A program made the translations under genes and the position numbers. This document shows, one piece after another, positions 7,551 to 16,265 of a DNA stretch of 64,000 bases. Numbering within the stretch: the stretch's first letter is position 1; each line of letters begins with the position of its first letter. This DNA is from CAVUCH01 sp963739995 (GTDB lineage: Bacteria; Acidobacteriota; Vicinamibacteria; Vicinamibacterales; JAENWD01). Under the pieces are notes generated by a model. The model was not told the DNA's origin. It was given only the letters and a program-made list of their open reading frames with translations, and did not search any database. Location of the stretch: contig CAVUCH010000004.1 of the NCBI GenBank assembly GCA_963739995.1, forward strand, positions 310,001 through 374,000. The letters are read 5' to 3'.

Positions 7551-9920
7551 TCACCGCCCCTTTGCGCGCGTAGACCCTCCCGTCGCAGTCGGCTTGGGCG
7601 CCTTCGTGCCCGGCGTGACCTCGTTCGTTCGCGGCGGCTTCCTCCGGGAGGGTGTGTTCGTCCGTTTTTTCGACGTCATCTTCGACCGGCTGGGTGCGGG
7701 CTCGGGCGGCGCCGCAACCGACGACTTCGCGCCCTTCGAGAGCCCGGTCGCACCCAGCTCGCCGTAGAGGCGCCGATAATCCTCGGCGGTTCCCACGATG
7801 CGCTTCACGTAATTCTGCGTCTCGGGGTAAGGGATGTCGTCGATGAACTCGTCTCGCGCGATGCCCGGCCGCGCTGCGACCCAGCGCGCCACCGCGCCCT
7901 CCCCGGCGTTGTAGCTGGCAAGCGCCAGGTGTGTCCCGCCGTCGAACCGCTCCACCATGTCGGCGAAGATGGCCGTTCCAAGCCGGATGTTCGTGTCTGG
8001 GACCGTCAGCATCGCCGGCCGGAAGCGCCGCAGCCCGATGCGCCTGGCGTATCTCGACCCGGTGGACGGCAGAACCTGCATCAATCCGACCGCATTCGCG
8101 TGCGACCTGACTTGCGGGTCGAAGGTTGATTCCTGCGCCGTCAGCGCCGCGATCATGTATGGATCCAGCCCGCGCACCTTCGAGTGCCGCTTGATCTGAT
8201 CCCAGAACGCAACCGGAAAAAGCACCTTGAGCATCTCGATTGGCAGGTCTTCCCCACCAGACGTGATGTACTGCGGGTACGCCCGCTTCATGGCGTTGAT
8301 GCCGCGGCGCAGATCGCCGGTCCGGGAGTAGATCAAGCCCAGGGTCGCCTGAATCGCCGCCGAGTCGCCCCACGCCCGTTGCGCATATTGCAGCTCATTC
8401 AACGCGTCGTCATAGAGCTCGTGCGCGATCAGCGCGCGGATGGTCCGTGCAGTCGGCGGCAGGGCCGTGCTGCTGCCGCCGTCCATCGAACCGGCCGGCG
8501 CAGCAGATGCGGAAACCGCGACCGCGGCGGAAGGCTTGACGCCCCGCTGGGCCAGGACCGCGGACGCAAGCCGGCCGTAATAGGAGTTCTGATAATCCGC
8601 AACGACGATCCCGTAGCGCGCGTTGGCGGTATCGGCATCCCCGAGCTGGTCGTGCGCACGGGCGGCCCAGTAGATCCAGGAAGGACGATAGTCGGCGCGC
8701 GGGAACCGGGCGGCGGACATCTCGAACAGGCGGACCGCTTCGTCGAAGCGTCCCTGGCGGTATGCGGCCCATCCGGCCTTCCATCCGGCGCGTTGCGCGT
8801 GCCGGCTGGTGGGGAACCGCTCGAGCACCTCGCGGAAGACGCCAAGGGCGCTGGCGTCGTCACTCACCAGGATGTAATGGGTGGCCAGGTTGTTCAGCGT
8901 CTCCTCCGCCCACGACTCCTGCGGCCAGGCGGTGACGAGCTCGCGCGAGAGCCGCACGAACTCGGCATGGTGCGCGAGCTCGCGGATCGCGCTCAGGTAG
9001 AAAAACTGCGCCTCGGCGCGTCGCGAGGCCTTGCGCGTCCACTGTTCCAGCGCTTCACGGGTCGCGCCAAACCGTTTCAGGTAGAAATCGCATTCCGCCA
9101 GACGGAGCGCGACGAGTTCGGCCGCGTCTCCCTCCGCGAGTCGCTGAAGCGGCTCGAGTGCGGACCGCGCCTGCGCGTAGCGGCGCGAGGCGAACAGGCG
9201 TTCGGCGCGACCGAGCTCCAGCTTCAGGCGGGGGCTCCCCGGCTCGAGGGGCTGCCACAGCTCGAGCGTGTCGAGCTGTGCCTGCGCCAGTGCCGCGGCG
9301 TCGCTCAGGGGAAAGTCGTAGTAGACCCGCAGCCACGCGGACGCGGCGGCGTCAAGGTCACCCGCCGCTTGCGACGTGCGCGCTGCCTTCAGCAGCACGT
9401 CTTCGGCCACGAGCCCTTTCGATGCGGCGAGCTCCGCGTACAACTTGGCAGCAGCACGCAGATCCCCCCGGTTCTCCGCGATCTCTGCCAGGCGCAGGCG
9501 CGCCGCGTCAGCGACATACCCCTGCGGCGCCCGTGTTGCCAACGCCTCGAACCCGGCGCGCGCCTCGTCGAGGCGCGACAGACGCAGCTCGGTGAGCGCC
9601 GTATAGTACTGCCCATAGTCCTCGAGCGGCGTGTTCGCCAGCGACGCACGCACCAGCGGCAGTGCGTCGGCGTACTGCGCCTGTCCGTGCAGGCGCACGC
9701 CCCTGCTGAAGCGGGTGTACGCGGGCGACGACCGCGTGGTGGCGAGCGGCGCAAGCCACAGGCGGGACGGATCGCGGGGAAGGGGTGGATGCGCCGTCGC
9801 TGTGAGCACGTCCAGCGACACCGCCGCGGCGGGCGGTTGGGGCCGTTGCTCCGCGCTAGCGTGCAGAACCGACGCGAGGACCGCGGCACCGGCGACGAAC
9901 GTGCGAAGCCGTGACCTCAT
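7551..9920 (-). CDS. Soluble lytic murein transglycosylase (Slt family) with repeat domain
   Basis: A 789-residue periplasmic enzyme expected to cleave the MurNAc-GlcNAc bond of peptidoglycan with formation of 1,6-anhydro-MurNAc. A signal peptide (MRSRLRTFVAGAAVLASVLHA) is followed by a long alpha-helical TPR-like superhelix (about residues 60-560). The SLT catalytic domain (about 580-720) has AQESTFDP (catalytic Glu597), GLMQVLPSTG and LASYNAGEGAVARW. A basic low-complexity tail follows. Length and architecture fit Slt70-like enzymes, with an extended repeat region. The start is the first ATG and gives a good signal peptide. Confidence 0.92.
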   Translation of the reverse strand: MRSRLRTFVAGAAVLASVLHASAEQRPQPPAAAVSLDVLTATAHPPLPRDPSRLWLAPLATTRSSPAYTRFSRGVRLHGQAQYADALPLVRASLANTPLEDYGQYYTALTELRLSRLDEARAGFEALATRAPQGYVADAARLRLAEIAENRGDLRAAAKLYAELAASKGLVAEDVLLKAARTSQAAGDLDAAASAWLRVYYDFPLSDAAALAQAQLDTLELWQPLEPGSPRLKLELGRAERLFASRRYAQARSALEPLQRLAEGDAAELVALRLAECDFYLKRFGATREALEQWTRKASRRAEAQFFYLSAIRELAHHAEFVRLSRELVTAWPQESWAEETLNNLATHYILVSDDASALGVFREVLERFPTSRHAQRAGWKAGWAAYRQGRFDEAVRLFEMSAARFPRADYRPSWIYWAARAHDQLGDADTANARYGIVVADYQNSYYGRLASAVLAQRGVKPSAAVAVSASAAPAGSMDGGSSTALPPTARTIRALIAHELYDDALNELQYAQRAWGDSAAIQATLGLIYSRTGDLRRGINAMKRAYPQYITSGGEDLPIEMLKVLFPVAFWDQIKRHSKVRGLDPYMIAALTAQESTFDPQVRSHANAVGLMQVLPSTGSRYARRIGLRRFRPAMLTVPDTNIRLGTAIFADMVERFDGGTHLALASYNAGEGAVARWVAARPGIARDEFIDDIPYPETQNYVKRIVGTAEDYRRLYGELGATGLSKGAKSSVAAPPEPAPSRSKMTSKKRTNTPSRRKPPRTNEVTPGTKAPKPTATGGSTRAKGR

Positions 9921-9956
9921 CCGCGACGAGAAACATGAAGAGGAGATACGATCACC

Positions 9957-10148
9957 TCACCCTGTTGTCGGCAGAACGATGCGCGGCCAGCACACGACGC
10001 CGGGACCATCGGCGAGCCCGACCTCGTGTGGGGGCGGCGCATCCTGCACCCGTCGGACGAGCAGCGCGAGCTCGGCCCGCAGCTGGTCGGCCGTGCGGTC
10101 CACGAGCGATGCGATCCAGCCGTGGACCTGATGATCGGGCAGCGTCAT
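9957..10148 (-). CDS. Short hypothetical protein, possibly a truncated N-terminus
   Basis: A 63-residue frame beginning MTLPDHQVHGWIASLVDRTA and continuing into an amphipathic helix (ADQLRAELALLVRRVQD). It then changes to a Pro/Gly-rich tail that looks unlike the first half. The helical start looks like the opening of a longer coiled-coil or sensor protein whose remainder is missing. It sits between the tmRNA promoter region and the transglycosylase gene. I recognise no family. It may be a real small protein, a truncated one, or not coding. Confidence 0.35.
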   Translation of the reverse strand: MTLPDHQVHGWIASLVDRTADQLRAELALLVRRVQDAPPPHEVGLADGPGVVCWPRIVLPTTG

Positions 10149-10256
10149 GGTGTGTGTCGACGGGAGCCGTGGATGAGGCCCGAGGGGCATTATCGGCAGC
10201 GCGATCGCATCAAGTCAAGGGTGCGAACGAGCTGCAACTTGCATCCGTTGAACAGT

Positions 10257-10285
10257 TTGACGTGCTCGACCGGCAGACGTACAAT
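10257..10285 (+). promoter_or_regulatory. Sigma70-type promoter for tmRNA
   Basis: A TTGACG box at 10257-10262 and a TACAAT box at 10280-10285 are separated by exactly 17 nt. Initiation would fall near 10292, about 38 nt before the mature tmRNA 5' end. That is consistent with a precursor trimmed by RNase P. It is the best promoter match I noticed in the window. Confidence 0.75.
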
Positions 10286-10329
10286 GGTTGGGCGTCAGCG
10301 GATCGTGACAACGCGGAACGTGACAATAG

Positions 10330-10684
10330 GGGGCCGAATCAGCTTCGACGGGGGCGTTGAGGCGTGGGATGCGTGCCGAGGACCATCCACCTCGCAAATC
10401 AGATGGAAAACACAACAACTGCCAATCAGCAGCTTGCTCTCGCGGCCTAACTAGGCAGCGACGTCCGCCTCGATCAGCCTACGGGTCGGGAACGGATGTC
10501 ATTTCAGTAGGATAGCGGCTGTCGGGCGCCACGGCTGACAGCTGCGAAACGCCACCTTGGCTGGCTTCCGGCGGTTCTGGCCGCTTCTAGACGCGGGGAG
10601 CGAGACAACAGAAGCGGACACGCACGTAGATTCCGACGCTAGGCGTTTTCGGACGGCGGTGCAATTCCGCCCGGCTCCACCATC
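10330..10684 (+). ncRNA. ssrA: tmRNA (transfer-messenger RNA)
   Basis: The 355-nt RNA rescues stalled ribosomes and tags their nascent chains for proteolysis. Its 5' end GGGGCCG pairs with CGGCTCC just before the encoded terminal ACCA, forming the tRNA-like acceptor stem (one G-U). The conserved 5' block AGCTTCGACGGGGGC and the 3' T-arm block GGTGCAATTCCGCC are present. The resume codon is predicted at GCA 10394-10396, giving the tag ANQMENTTTANQQLALAA and a TAA stop at 10448-10450. The ALAA end is the usual protease signal, and 18 residues is longer than the 10-11 of many bacteria. The RNA is in one piece, not permuted. Confidence 0.96.
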
Positions 10685-10704
10685 ACCTGCATCCTCTCCC
10701 ACGG

Positions 10705-10734
10705 GGCTGCAGCCTCAGACCGCAGCCTGCGGAC
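10705..10734. repeat. CTGCAG-rich palindromic element after tmRNA
   Basis: Two short palindromes lie side by side: GGCTGCAGCC (10707-10716) and CCGCAG-C-CTGCGG (10722-10734). The sequence resembles the CTGCAG/CCTGCAG-rich intergenic stretches near 15135 and 27186. It may act as the tmRNA terminator or be a copy of a dispersed repeat. No T-tract follows. Confidence 0.5.
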
Positions 10735-10799
10735 CCGTCGGCCACACGCCGGACCACCAGGCCGGCTGCCGTCGGTAGACTGCAGCATTGTTGTTCCCC

Positions 10800-11381
10800 A
10801 TGCGCAGCCTCTGCGTGTTCTGCGGATCGAGCCCGGGTGTCCGCCCGGAGTATGCGGCCGCCGCGCGCCACCTCGGCACGGCTCTCGCCCGCCGGGGCAC
10901 GCGGCTCGTGTACGGTGGCGCAAGCGTGGGGCTGATGGGTTTCCTTTCCGACGCCGTCCTCCGCGCAGGCGGCGAGGTCACCGGGGTCATCCCCGAAGGC
11001 GTGCTGGGCCGGGAGGTCGCGCGCACCGATCTCAGAGACCTCCGCATCGTCGCCACCATGCACGAGCGGAAGGCGCTGATGGCCGACCTGGCCGACGGGT
11101 TCCTGGCACTTCCGGGCGGCGCCGGCACGCTCGAGGAGTTCCTCGAGGTCTGGACGTGGGCGCAGCTCGGTATCCACCGGAAGCCCTGCGGGCTGCTCAA
11201 CGTGCACGGCTACTTCGATGGCCTGCTCACGTTTCTCGATCACGCAGTGACCGAGCGGTTCCTCCGCATCGAGCATCGCGCCATGGTGCTGGTGGATGAC
11301 GACACAGACCTGCTGCTGGAGCGATTCGAGGGCTACCGGGCGCCCGCGGTCGCCAAGTGGATCGATCGGGACGAAACGTGA
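10800..11381 (+). CDS. LOG family protein (nucleoside 5'-monophosphate phosphoribohydrolase)
   Basis: A 193-residue protein of the LOG (Lonely Guy) family, whose characterised members release the base from cytokinin riboside or other nucleoside 5'-monophosphates. The N-terminal VFCGSSPG, the GGASVGLMG nucleotide loop and the family signature LPGGAGTLEE near residue 105 are intact, as is the upstream Arg-Lys pair (HERKALM). Length fits the short LOG type. The ATG of MRSLCVFCG is chosen because the family begins directly with this strand; an in-frame TTG lies four codons upstream. In bacteria without plant contact the physiological substrate is usually unclear. Confidence 0.9.
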   Translation: MRSLCVFCGSSPGVRPEYAAAARHLGTALARRGTRLVYGGASVGLMGFLSDAVLRAGGEVTGVIPEGVLGREVARTDLRDLRIVATMHERKALMADLADGFLALPGGAGTLEEFLEVWTWAQLGIHRKPCGLLNVHGYFDGLLTFLDHAVTERFLRIEHRAMVLVDDDTDLLLERFEGYRAPAVAKWIDRDET

Positions 11382-11438
11382 TCGTTCCACGAGCTGCTGG
11401 ACCATTTGCTCGTTCGTATGCGGATCTCAGATGATGGG

Positions 11439-12971
11439 ATGCTTGTGATCCGCCGTCTCGCCACCGCGATCCTCTCCGTCCTCGTCCTGGTCATCGTCGG
11501 TTCCCGCCCCGCGGCGCAGAACCCGCCGGCTGCGCCGCTGCGGCTGTTGACGGCCACCGGATCACGCCCGCTGCCTACCGTCCTCGTCAACGACGTCGAG
11601 ATGATTGCGCTCGACGAGCTTGCGACCACCTTCCAGGTGGTCGTGCGCGACGACACGCTTGCGCGCGCGGTCACGGTGACGGCGCGCGGGAAGACGATCG
11701 TTCTCACGCCAGAGCAGTCGATCGCGTCCGTCGCCGGCCGCCTGGTGTCGCTGCCCGCCGCGCCGGCGCGTATCGGGAGACGGTGGCACGTGCCGGTCGA
11801 GTTCATCCCCCGAGCACTTGCGCTCATCACAGAGACGAAGCTCGATCTCCGTAAGGGATCGCGATTGCTGATCGCGGGCAACCTCCGCGTTCCGCGCGTG
11901 GTCATCCAACGGGAGCTGCCAGGCAACGGCGCGCGAGTCGTGCTCGACATCGCTCCGCCGACGCCCCATACGGTCGTGCAGGACGGCGGGCGCCTGGTCG
12001 TCCGCTTCGAGGGCGCTGACGCCATCGATGCGACCGTGCCCACGTTTGCCTCGGAAGGATGGGTGCAAGCCATACGGGTGGTGGAGGGCCAGCCGTCGAT
12101 CGCGATCGAGCTTGGCCCTCGATTCGGCAGTTTCCGCACGGCCGACACTCCGCTCGACCCCGCCACGTCGCGCCTGGTGGTCGACGTCTTCGGGGCGACG
12201 GAGGCCCCGCCGCCCACCACGAGCGTCGCAACGCCGGAGCCGGTGGCGATACTGCCGTCAACGATCGCCGGCCTGCGAACGATCGTGATCGACCCCGGCC
12301 ATGGTGGGGACGACACCGGCGCGAGAGGAGCGAAGGGCACCCTCGAGAAGGACGTGGTGCTCGCCCTCGCGCGGCGCATCAAAGGAGCGCTCGAGGCGCG
12401 CCTCGGCGCGCGCATCCTGCTCACGCGCGACGGCGATGCGGCGGTGCCGCTCGACTCCCGCGCGTCGCTGGCGAACAACAACAAGGCCGATCTGTTCGTC
12501 AGCATCCACGCGAGCGGGGCCGTGCGGCCGTCGGCAGCCGGGGCGGCGGTGTTCTATGCGGGCGTCGAGCGCTACACCGCGGACGGTCAGCGCGTGGCAG
12601 ATTCGACGGCCACCCTGATGCCGGTGTTCGGCGGCGGCACACGCGAGATCGACGTCGTGCCGTGGGACAGCGCCCAGTTGCACTTCGTCGAGCAGTCGGC
12701 CGTCGCCGCGCGCCTGTTCGAAGCCACCCTCCGACAGACCGTCCCCATGAACCTGCGCGCGCTGCAGCAGGCGCCGCTGCGCGTGCTCGTCGGCGCCAAC
12801 ATGCCCGCCGTGCTCGTGGAGGTCGGTTACCTCACGAATGCGGAGCAGGAAGCGCAGCTGCGCGACAGCGAGTTCCAGGGCCGCCTCGTGCAGGCGATCG
12901 CGGAGGGGATCACGCGGCTCGACGCGCAGACACGCGGGCCTGTGCCGGCACTGCCGGGGCCCCCGCAGTGA
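11439..12971 (+). CDS. N-acetylmuramoyl-L-alanine amidase (Amidase_3, AmiC-like)
   Basis: An exported zinc amidase that removes stem peptides from peptidoglycan during cell separation. After a signal peptide (MLVIRRLATAILSVLVLVIV) come two beta-rich regions resembling copper-amine-oxidase-N-like and AMIN domains (to about residue 270). The Amidase_3 domain follows, with IDPGHGGDDTGARG (zinc His), GTLEKDVVL (zinc Glu), VSIHASG (zinc His) and VLVEVGYLTN (catalytic Glu). In-frame ATGs also exist at 11406 and 11418; the third is chosen because it gives a compact signal peptide. The next gene starts on the stop codon, so the two are probably translated together. Confidence 0.9.
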   Translation: MLVIRRLATAILSVLVLVIVGSRPAAQNPPAAPLRLLTATGSRPLPTVLVNDVEMIALDELATTFQVVVRDDTLARAVTVTARGKTIVLTPEQSIASVAGRLVSLPAAPARIGRRWHVPVEFIPRALALITETKLDLRKGSRLLIAGNLRVPRVVIQRELPGNGARVVLDIAPPTPHTVVQDGGRLVVRFEGADAIDATVPTFASEGWVQAIRVVEGQPSIAIELGPRFGSFRTADTPLDPATSRLVVDVFGATEAPPPTTSVATPEPVAILPSTIAGLRTIVIDPGHGGDDTGARGAKGTLEKDVVLALARRIKGALEARLGARILLTRDGDAAVPLDSRASLANNNKADLFVSIHASGAVRPSAAGAAVFYAGVERYTADGQRVADSTATLMPVFGGGTREIDVVPWDSAQLHFVEQSAVAARLFEATLRQTVPMNLRALQQAPLRVLVGANMPAVLVEVGYLTNAEQEAQLRDSEFQGRLVQAIAEGITRLDAQTRGPVPALPGPPQ

Positions 12972-13600
12972 GGAAGGCGCGACGGACGTGGACCGTCGTA
13001 GCCGTGGTGGCGCTCGCCGTTGGGCTGTGGTGGGTGTTGTTCATCGCGCTTCCCCGCTGGACGGCTCCCAAGCCGGCCACGCCGCCGCCGCCGCAGGTGC
13101 GCGCCGAGGCGACACCCAAGATTCGCGCGCGGCTGTTTTACCTCTCCGAGGACGGGCTGCGGCTCCAGCCCGTCGACGGTGAAGTCCCGTTCGGCGAGGG
13201 CACGCTCGAGCAGGGTCGCAAGCTCACCACCGCATTACTGCAACCGGCGCCGGAACCTTTCGTATCGGCAATCCCGCGTGGCACGACGCTGAAGGGCTTC
13301 TATCTGAGTCCCGAGGGCGTGGCATTCGTCGATCTCAGCGCCGAGGCGGGCGGCGCTCACCCCGGCTCATTGGACGAGATCTTCACCGTGTACAGCATCG
13401 TGAACACCCTGACGGACAACCTGCCCGCCATCGCCGCCGTGCAGTTGCTGGTGGACGGTCGCCAGGTCGACACGCTCGCCGGACACGTGGACGTGCGCCG
13501 CCCCGTGGCGAAGGACCTGCGCTGGACGGAACTGCCGCAAGGTGAGGAGCCGCCGGTGGCGGCCACGGCGACGGCAGCCACTGCTGCGCCGCCGCGGTAA
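12968..13600 (+). CDS. GerMN domain protein, membrane-anchored
   Basis: A 210-residue protein starting at a GTG that overlaps the amidase stop (GTGA). One N-terminal membrane segment (VVAVVALAVGLWWVLFIAL) and a Pro-rich linker lead into a GerMN-type alpha/beta domain (about residues 50-190): ARLFYLSEDGLRL, then LKGFYLSPEGVAFVDLS and FTVYSIVNTLTDNL. GerMN domains occur in spore germination protein GerM but also widely in non-sporulating bacteria near cell-wall amidases, which matches this position. The likely role is at the periplasmic face with the amidase. An Ala/Thr-rich tail ends the protein. Confidence 0.85.
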   Translation: MRKARRTWTVVAVVALAVGLWWVLFIALPRWTAPKPATPPPPQVRAEATPKIRARLFYLSEDGLRLQPVDGEVPFGEGTLEQGRKLTTALLQPAPEPFVSAIPRGTTLKGFYLSPEGVAFVDLSAEAGGAHPGSLDEIFTVYSIVNTLTDNLPAIAAVQLLVDGRQVDTLAGHVDVRRPVAKDLRWTELPQGEEPPVAATATAATAAPPR

Positions 13601-13675
13601 GTGGCTGGAGACGCGGGGCGGATTTGTGTACGACCCTCTGTTACCAGATGTCCAATCCGCGTGGCCAATGCGAAT

Positions 13676-13698
13676 CGCCGTCGCTTTTGCCGACGGCG
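13676..13698 (+). terminator. Possible hairpin terminator after the GerMN gene
   Basis: A perfect 8-bp stem CGCCGTCG / CGACGGCG encloses a 7-nt loop CTTTTGC, 75 nt past the stop codon. There is no T-tract, so intrinsic termination is uncertain. The remainder of 13601-13807 shows no gene. Confidence 0.35.
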
Positions 13699-13807
13699 CG
13701 GGCGCACTGGCGCAGCTGCACGGGGCCATTACGCAGCGATCGAGTAAATTCGTAGCGAACGCACCGAAAACCTGACAACTCAAAACTGATACCTGACACT
13801 CCACATC

Positions 13808-14536
13808 ATGCGCACCGATTCCCGACAGCCCGATCAACTCCGCCCGATCGTGATCACGCCGCACTACCTCCGCCACGCCGAAGGGTCCGTGCTCATCACC
13901 GCTGGCGGCACGCACGTGATCTGCACGGCGAGCGTCGAAGACCGCGTGCCCCCGTTCCGGCGCAACAGCGGCAAAGGCTGGATCACAGCCGAATACGGCA
14001 TGCTTCCCCGCGCGACGCACACACGCACGACACGCGAGGCGTCGACCGGCAAGATCGGCGGGCGCACGCAGGAAATCCAGCGCCTCATCGGCCGCTCGCT
14101 CCGATCCGTCGCCACGCTCGATCACTTGGGTGAGCGCACCATCTGGGTGGATTGCGATGTCATCCAGGCAGACGGCGGCACCCGCACCGCCGCAATCACC
14201 GGAGGCTTCGTTGCGCTCGTTCTGGCGCTGCAGAGGATGCGCGAGGGCGGGCAGATCAAGAGCATTCCCGTGCAGGACTACGTGGCGGCCACCAGCGTCG
14301 GGATCATCGGAGGGGTACCGACACTCGACCTGGTCTACGACGAAGACTCGCGCGCGGACGTCGACATGAACGTCGTGCAGACCGGCGACGGCCGCTTCAT
14401 CGAGCTGCAGGGCACGGCTGAAGCGGACCCGTTTGGACGCGACGCCCTCGATGCGCTGCTCGCGCTCGCCGACAGTGGCATCCGTCAGCTCGTCGCATTG
14501 CAGCGGGAGATTATCGGCGGGATCCTCGACCGGTGA
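13808..14536 (+). CDS. rph: Ribonuclease PH
   Basis: A 242-residue phosphorolytic 3'-5' exoribonuclease that trims tRNA 3' ends. Family hallmarks include the N-terminal MRTDSRQPDQLRPI, GWITAEYGMLPRATHTR, GGRTQEIQRLIGRSLR, WVDCDVIQADGGTRTAAITG and VDMNVVQTGDGRFIELQGTAE. Length is normal and no catalytic block is missing. The gene overlaps the start of the next gene, rdgB, an rph-rdgB pairing seen in many bacteria, so both are read from one transcript. The start has no strong ribosome-binding site but is fixed by the conserved N-terminus. Confidence 0.97.
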   Translation: MRTDSRQPDQLRPIVITPHYLRHAEGSVLITAGGTHVICTASVEDRVPPFRRNSGKGWITAEYGMLPRATHTRTTREASTGKIGGRTQEIQRLIGRSLRSVATLDHLGERTIWVDCDVIQADGGTRTAAITGGFVALVLALQRMREGGQIKSIPVQDYVAATSVGIIGGVPTLDLVYDEDSRADVDMNVVQTGDGRFIELQGTAEADPFGRDALDALLALADSGIRQLVALQREIIGGILDR

Positions 14537-15168
14537 TGGAGCCGCGGCGGTATCTGCTCGCGACCACGAACGACGGAAAGATGCGAGAGATCCGCGCGCT
14601 GCTCGACGGGTTGCCGATTGAGCTCGTCGGCCTCGACGCGTACCCAGGGGTTCCACCGCCCGACGAGAGCGGCGCCACCTTCGCCGAGAACGCGCGATTG
14701 AAGGCCCGCTATTACGCGATCGCAACCGGTCTCCCCGCCATCGCCGACGACTCGGGACTCGAGATCGATGCGATGAACGGCGGGCCCGGTATCGAGTCGG
14801 CTCGCTTCGGCGGCCCGGACACGAGTTACCCGGAGAAGTTTCAGCTCATCTACGACATCCTCCGCCGCTCATCCCGTCCCCGGAGCCCGGCGCGGTTCGT
14901 CTGCGCCGTCGCCCTCGCCGAGGGGGACGCGATCGCCTTCGAGGCCCGCGCCACCGTGGAGGGCAACATCGCCTCACGCCCAGCCGGCACGGGCGGCTTC
15001 GGGTACGACCCGATCTTCTTCTACCCTCCCTACGGCTGCACGCTCGCAGAGGTCTCCCCGGAACAGAAGGCCGCCGTGAGTCATCGCGGCGCGGCGTTCA
15101 CGGAACTGCGCCGGTTTCTGGAAGCCCGGTGGGCCGGCAGCCTGCAGGCACCGGCTGCAGACGGGTAA
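14536..15168 (+). CDS. rdgB: XTP/dITP pyrophosphatase (RdgB/HAM1 family)
   Basis: Removes non-canonical purine nucleotides (XTP, dITP, ITP) from the pool by hydrolysis to the monophosphate and pyrophosphate. Motifs: LLATTNDGKMREI at the N-terminus, TFAENARLKA, ADDSGLEIDAMNG, GGFGYDPIF and the end SHRGAAF. The ATG is used as start; a GTG one codon earlier overlaps the rph stop. The family fold ends near RFLEARW. The last dozen residues (AGSLQAPAADG) are encoded by a CTGCAG-rich repeat and are probably not part of the ancestral protein. Confidence 0.95.
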   Translation: MEPRRYLLATTNDGKMREIRALLDGLPIELVGLDAYPGVPPPDESGATFAENARLKARYYAIATGLPAIADDSGLEIDAMNGGPGIESARFGGPDTSYPEKFQLIYDILRRSSRPRSPARFVCAVALAEGDAIAFEARATVEGNIASRPAGTGGFGYDPIFFYPPYGCTLAEVSPEQKAAVSHRGAAFTELRRFLEARWAGSLQAPAADG

Positions 15169-15215
15169 TGTTTACAGGCCCGACAGGTCGCCTGCAGCCT
15201 GAAGACTGCAGTCGA
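15135..15215. repeat. CTGCAG-rich intergenic repeat overlapping the rdgB 3' end
   Basis: GCAGCCTGCAGGCA, GGCTGCAG, GCCTGCAGCCTGAAG and ACTGCAGT follow one another within 80 nt. They are similar in wording to the elements at 10705-10734 and 27186-27233. The left part lies inside the rdgB reading frame. The remaining sequence to 15352 holds no gene that I can support. Confidence 0.55.
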
Positions 15216-15352
15216 TGGATGGTAGCGGTCGTAGAGAATTGGCCGCGGGCGGGACCCGAGGGTCACCGCCCGGGATGGCGTCGGCAGGGCGTTTCGCTGC
15301 CTGGCTAATTTGGCTCAAAGGAGGGACGACGGCCAGTCAGCAGGGCGGGGGG

Positions 15353-15580
15353 TCACCGGAGCGAATCAGGGCGGTTCAAGCTGAACGCACCATCTCGCGT
15401 CTTGTAGAGAAACTTGGCGTCGACGAGAGCCCCGAGCAGCGCGTGACAGGATTCCCGATCGAGACCCCACAGGCGCTGCGCCTGTGCCGGTGTCAACCGC
15501 AGCCCCGGCATGTTCAGGTACTCCCTTTTCACCTTCCGCAGAGCATCGCCGATGGCTACATCCTGGCAGGCCAGAGTCAT
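15353..15580 (-). CDS. Small conserved hypothetical protein, helical
   Basis: A 75-residue protein: MTLACQDVAIGDALRKVKRE, then YLNMPGLRLTPAQAQRLWGL and a final LGALVDAKFLYKTRDGAF. The helical pattern with LTPAQAQRLWGLD resembles a winged-helix-like fold, with the last part as a beta wing. I recall similar short proteins ('EYLEMPGL..T..QA.RL') in high-GC soil bacteria, but no function is known to me. It is a separate transcription unit, flanked by repeats and by the promoter region of the next genes. Codon usage and the clear start support it as real. Confidence 0.7.
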   Translation of the reverse strand: MTLACQDVAIGDALRKVKREYLNMPGLRLTPAQAQRLWGLDRESCHALLGALVDAKFLYKTRDGAFSLNRPDSLR

Positions 15581-15871
15581 GGTGCGGCTCCGAGGACGGG
15601 GTTCATACTGTCAAACGCGACGTACTGCCTGCACTCGAGCAATGGCCGTGCCGAGCCCGGCCGGCGAGCAGTCTGGCCGCCATCACCATGAAATCACGCG
15701 ACTTTCGATCGGGTGCGTTGCAGTCACTGCCACGCCCGCCGTACGGACCGGCTGAAATAACTGTATGTCCGACTGGTCGGGGTTGTATGAAATCCGTCCA
15801 AGGATTTGGGGAACGGCCGAGCCGAGGCAGGCCTGCACCGAGGTTTGCATTGCGTTCGCCAGGGAGCATCG

Positions 15872-16255
15872 ATGGGACATGACAATCCGAATCTGAGCCC
15901 GATGCGGGGGCCCAGCGTCTGGGCGCAGCCGCAATGGGATGGACGCAAACGAATCGCGCTCCAACGATGGCTGGTGGGCGCCGCCGGAACCGCGGTGATT
16001 GCGATTGGTGTGCACCGGCGTTCGAGGGCTACCGCACCGGTCGTCGCGATTGGCGCAGGTCTGCTGGCGCTCGCCGCTTCGCCGGATGCGCTCAGGCGCG
16101 TGCGCGCGCGGATGGACAACCGGCGTGTGCGGCAGGAATCGGAGGACGAGGTCGGTTACGCATCGGACTCGTCATTCCCGGCGAGCGATTCGCCGTCCTG
16201 GACGCCAACGACGGGCAGCGGCATCCCGCGGGCCCGCGCTCGCGAGCACGAGTAA
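15872..16255 (+). CDS. Small hypothetical membrane protein with C-terminal FPASD-PSW motif
   Basis: A 127-residue protein starting at an ATG preceded by AGGGAG. Two hydrophobic stretches near residues 34-45 and 52-66 could form a hairpin in the membrane. A basic segment follows, then an acidic tail SDSSFPASDSPSWTPTTG. That tail motif occurs in small proteins of several bacterial groups, with unknown role. A longer in-frame start at 15806 adds residues that look non-coding. It lies 10 nt upstream of the YihY-type gene, so the two are probably co-transcribed. Confidence 0.65.
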   Translation: MGHDNPNLSPMRGPSVWAQPQWDGRKRIALQRWLVGAAGTAVIAIGVHRRSRATAPVVAIGAGLLALAASPDALRRVRARMDNRRVRQESEDEVGYASDSSFPASDSPSWTPTTGSGIPRARAREHE

Positions 16256-16265
16256 CCAGGCGCGT

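Noticed and set aside
8184..9914. Plus-strand frame of 576 codons opposite the transglycosylase
   Set aside because: The opposite strand encodes a complete Slt-type enzyme with a catalytic motif; the plus frame has no start context and an Arg/Gly/Gln-biased composition.
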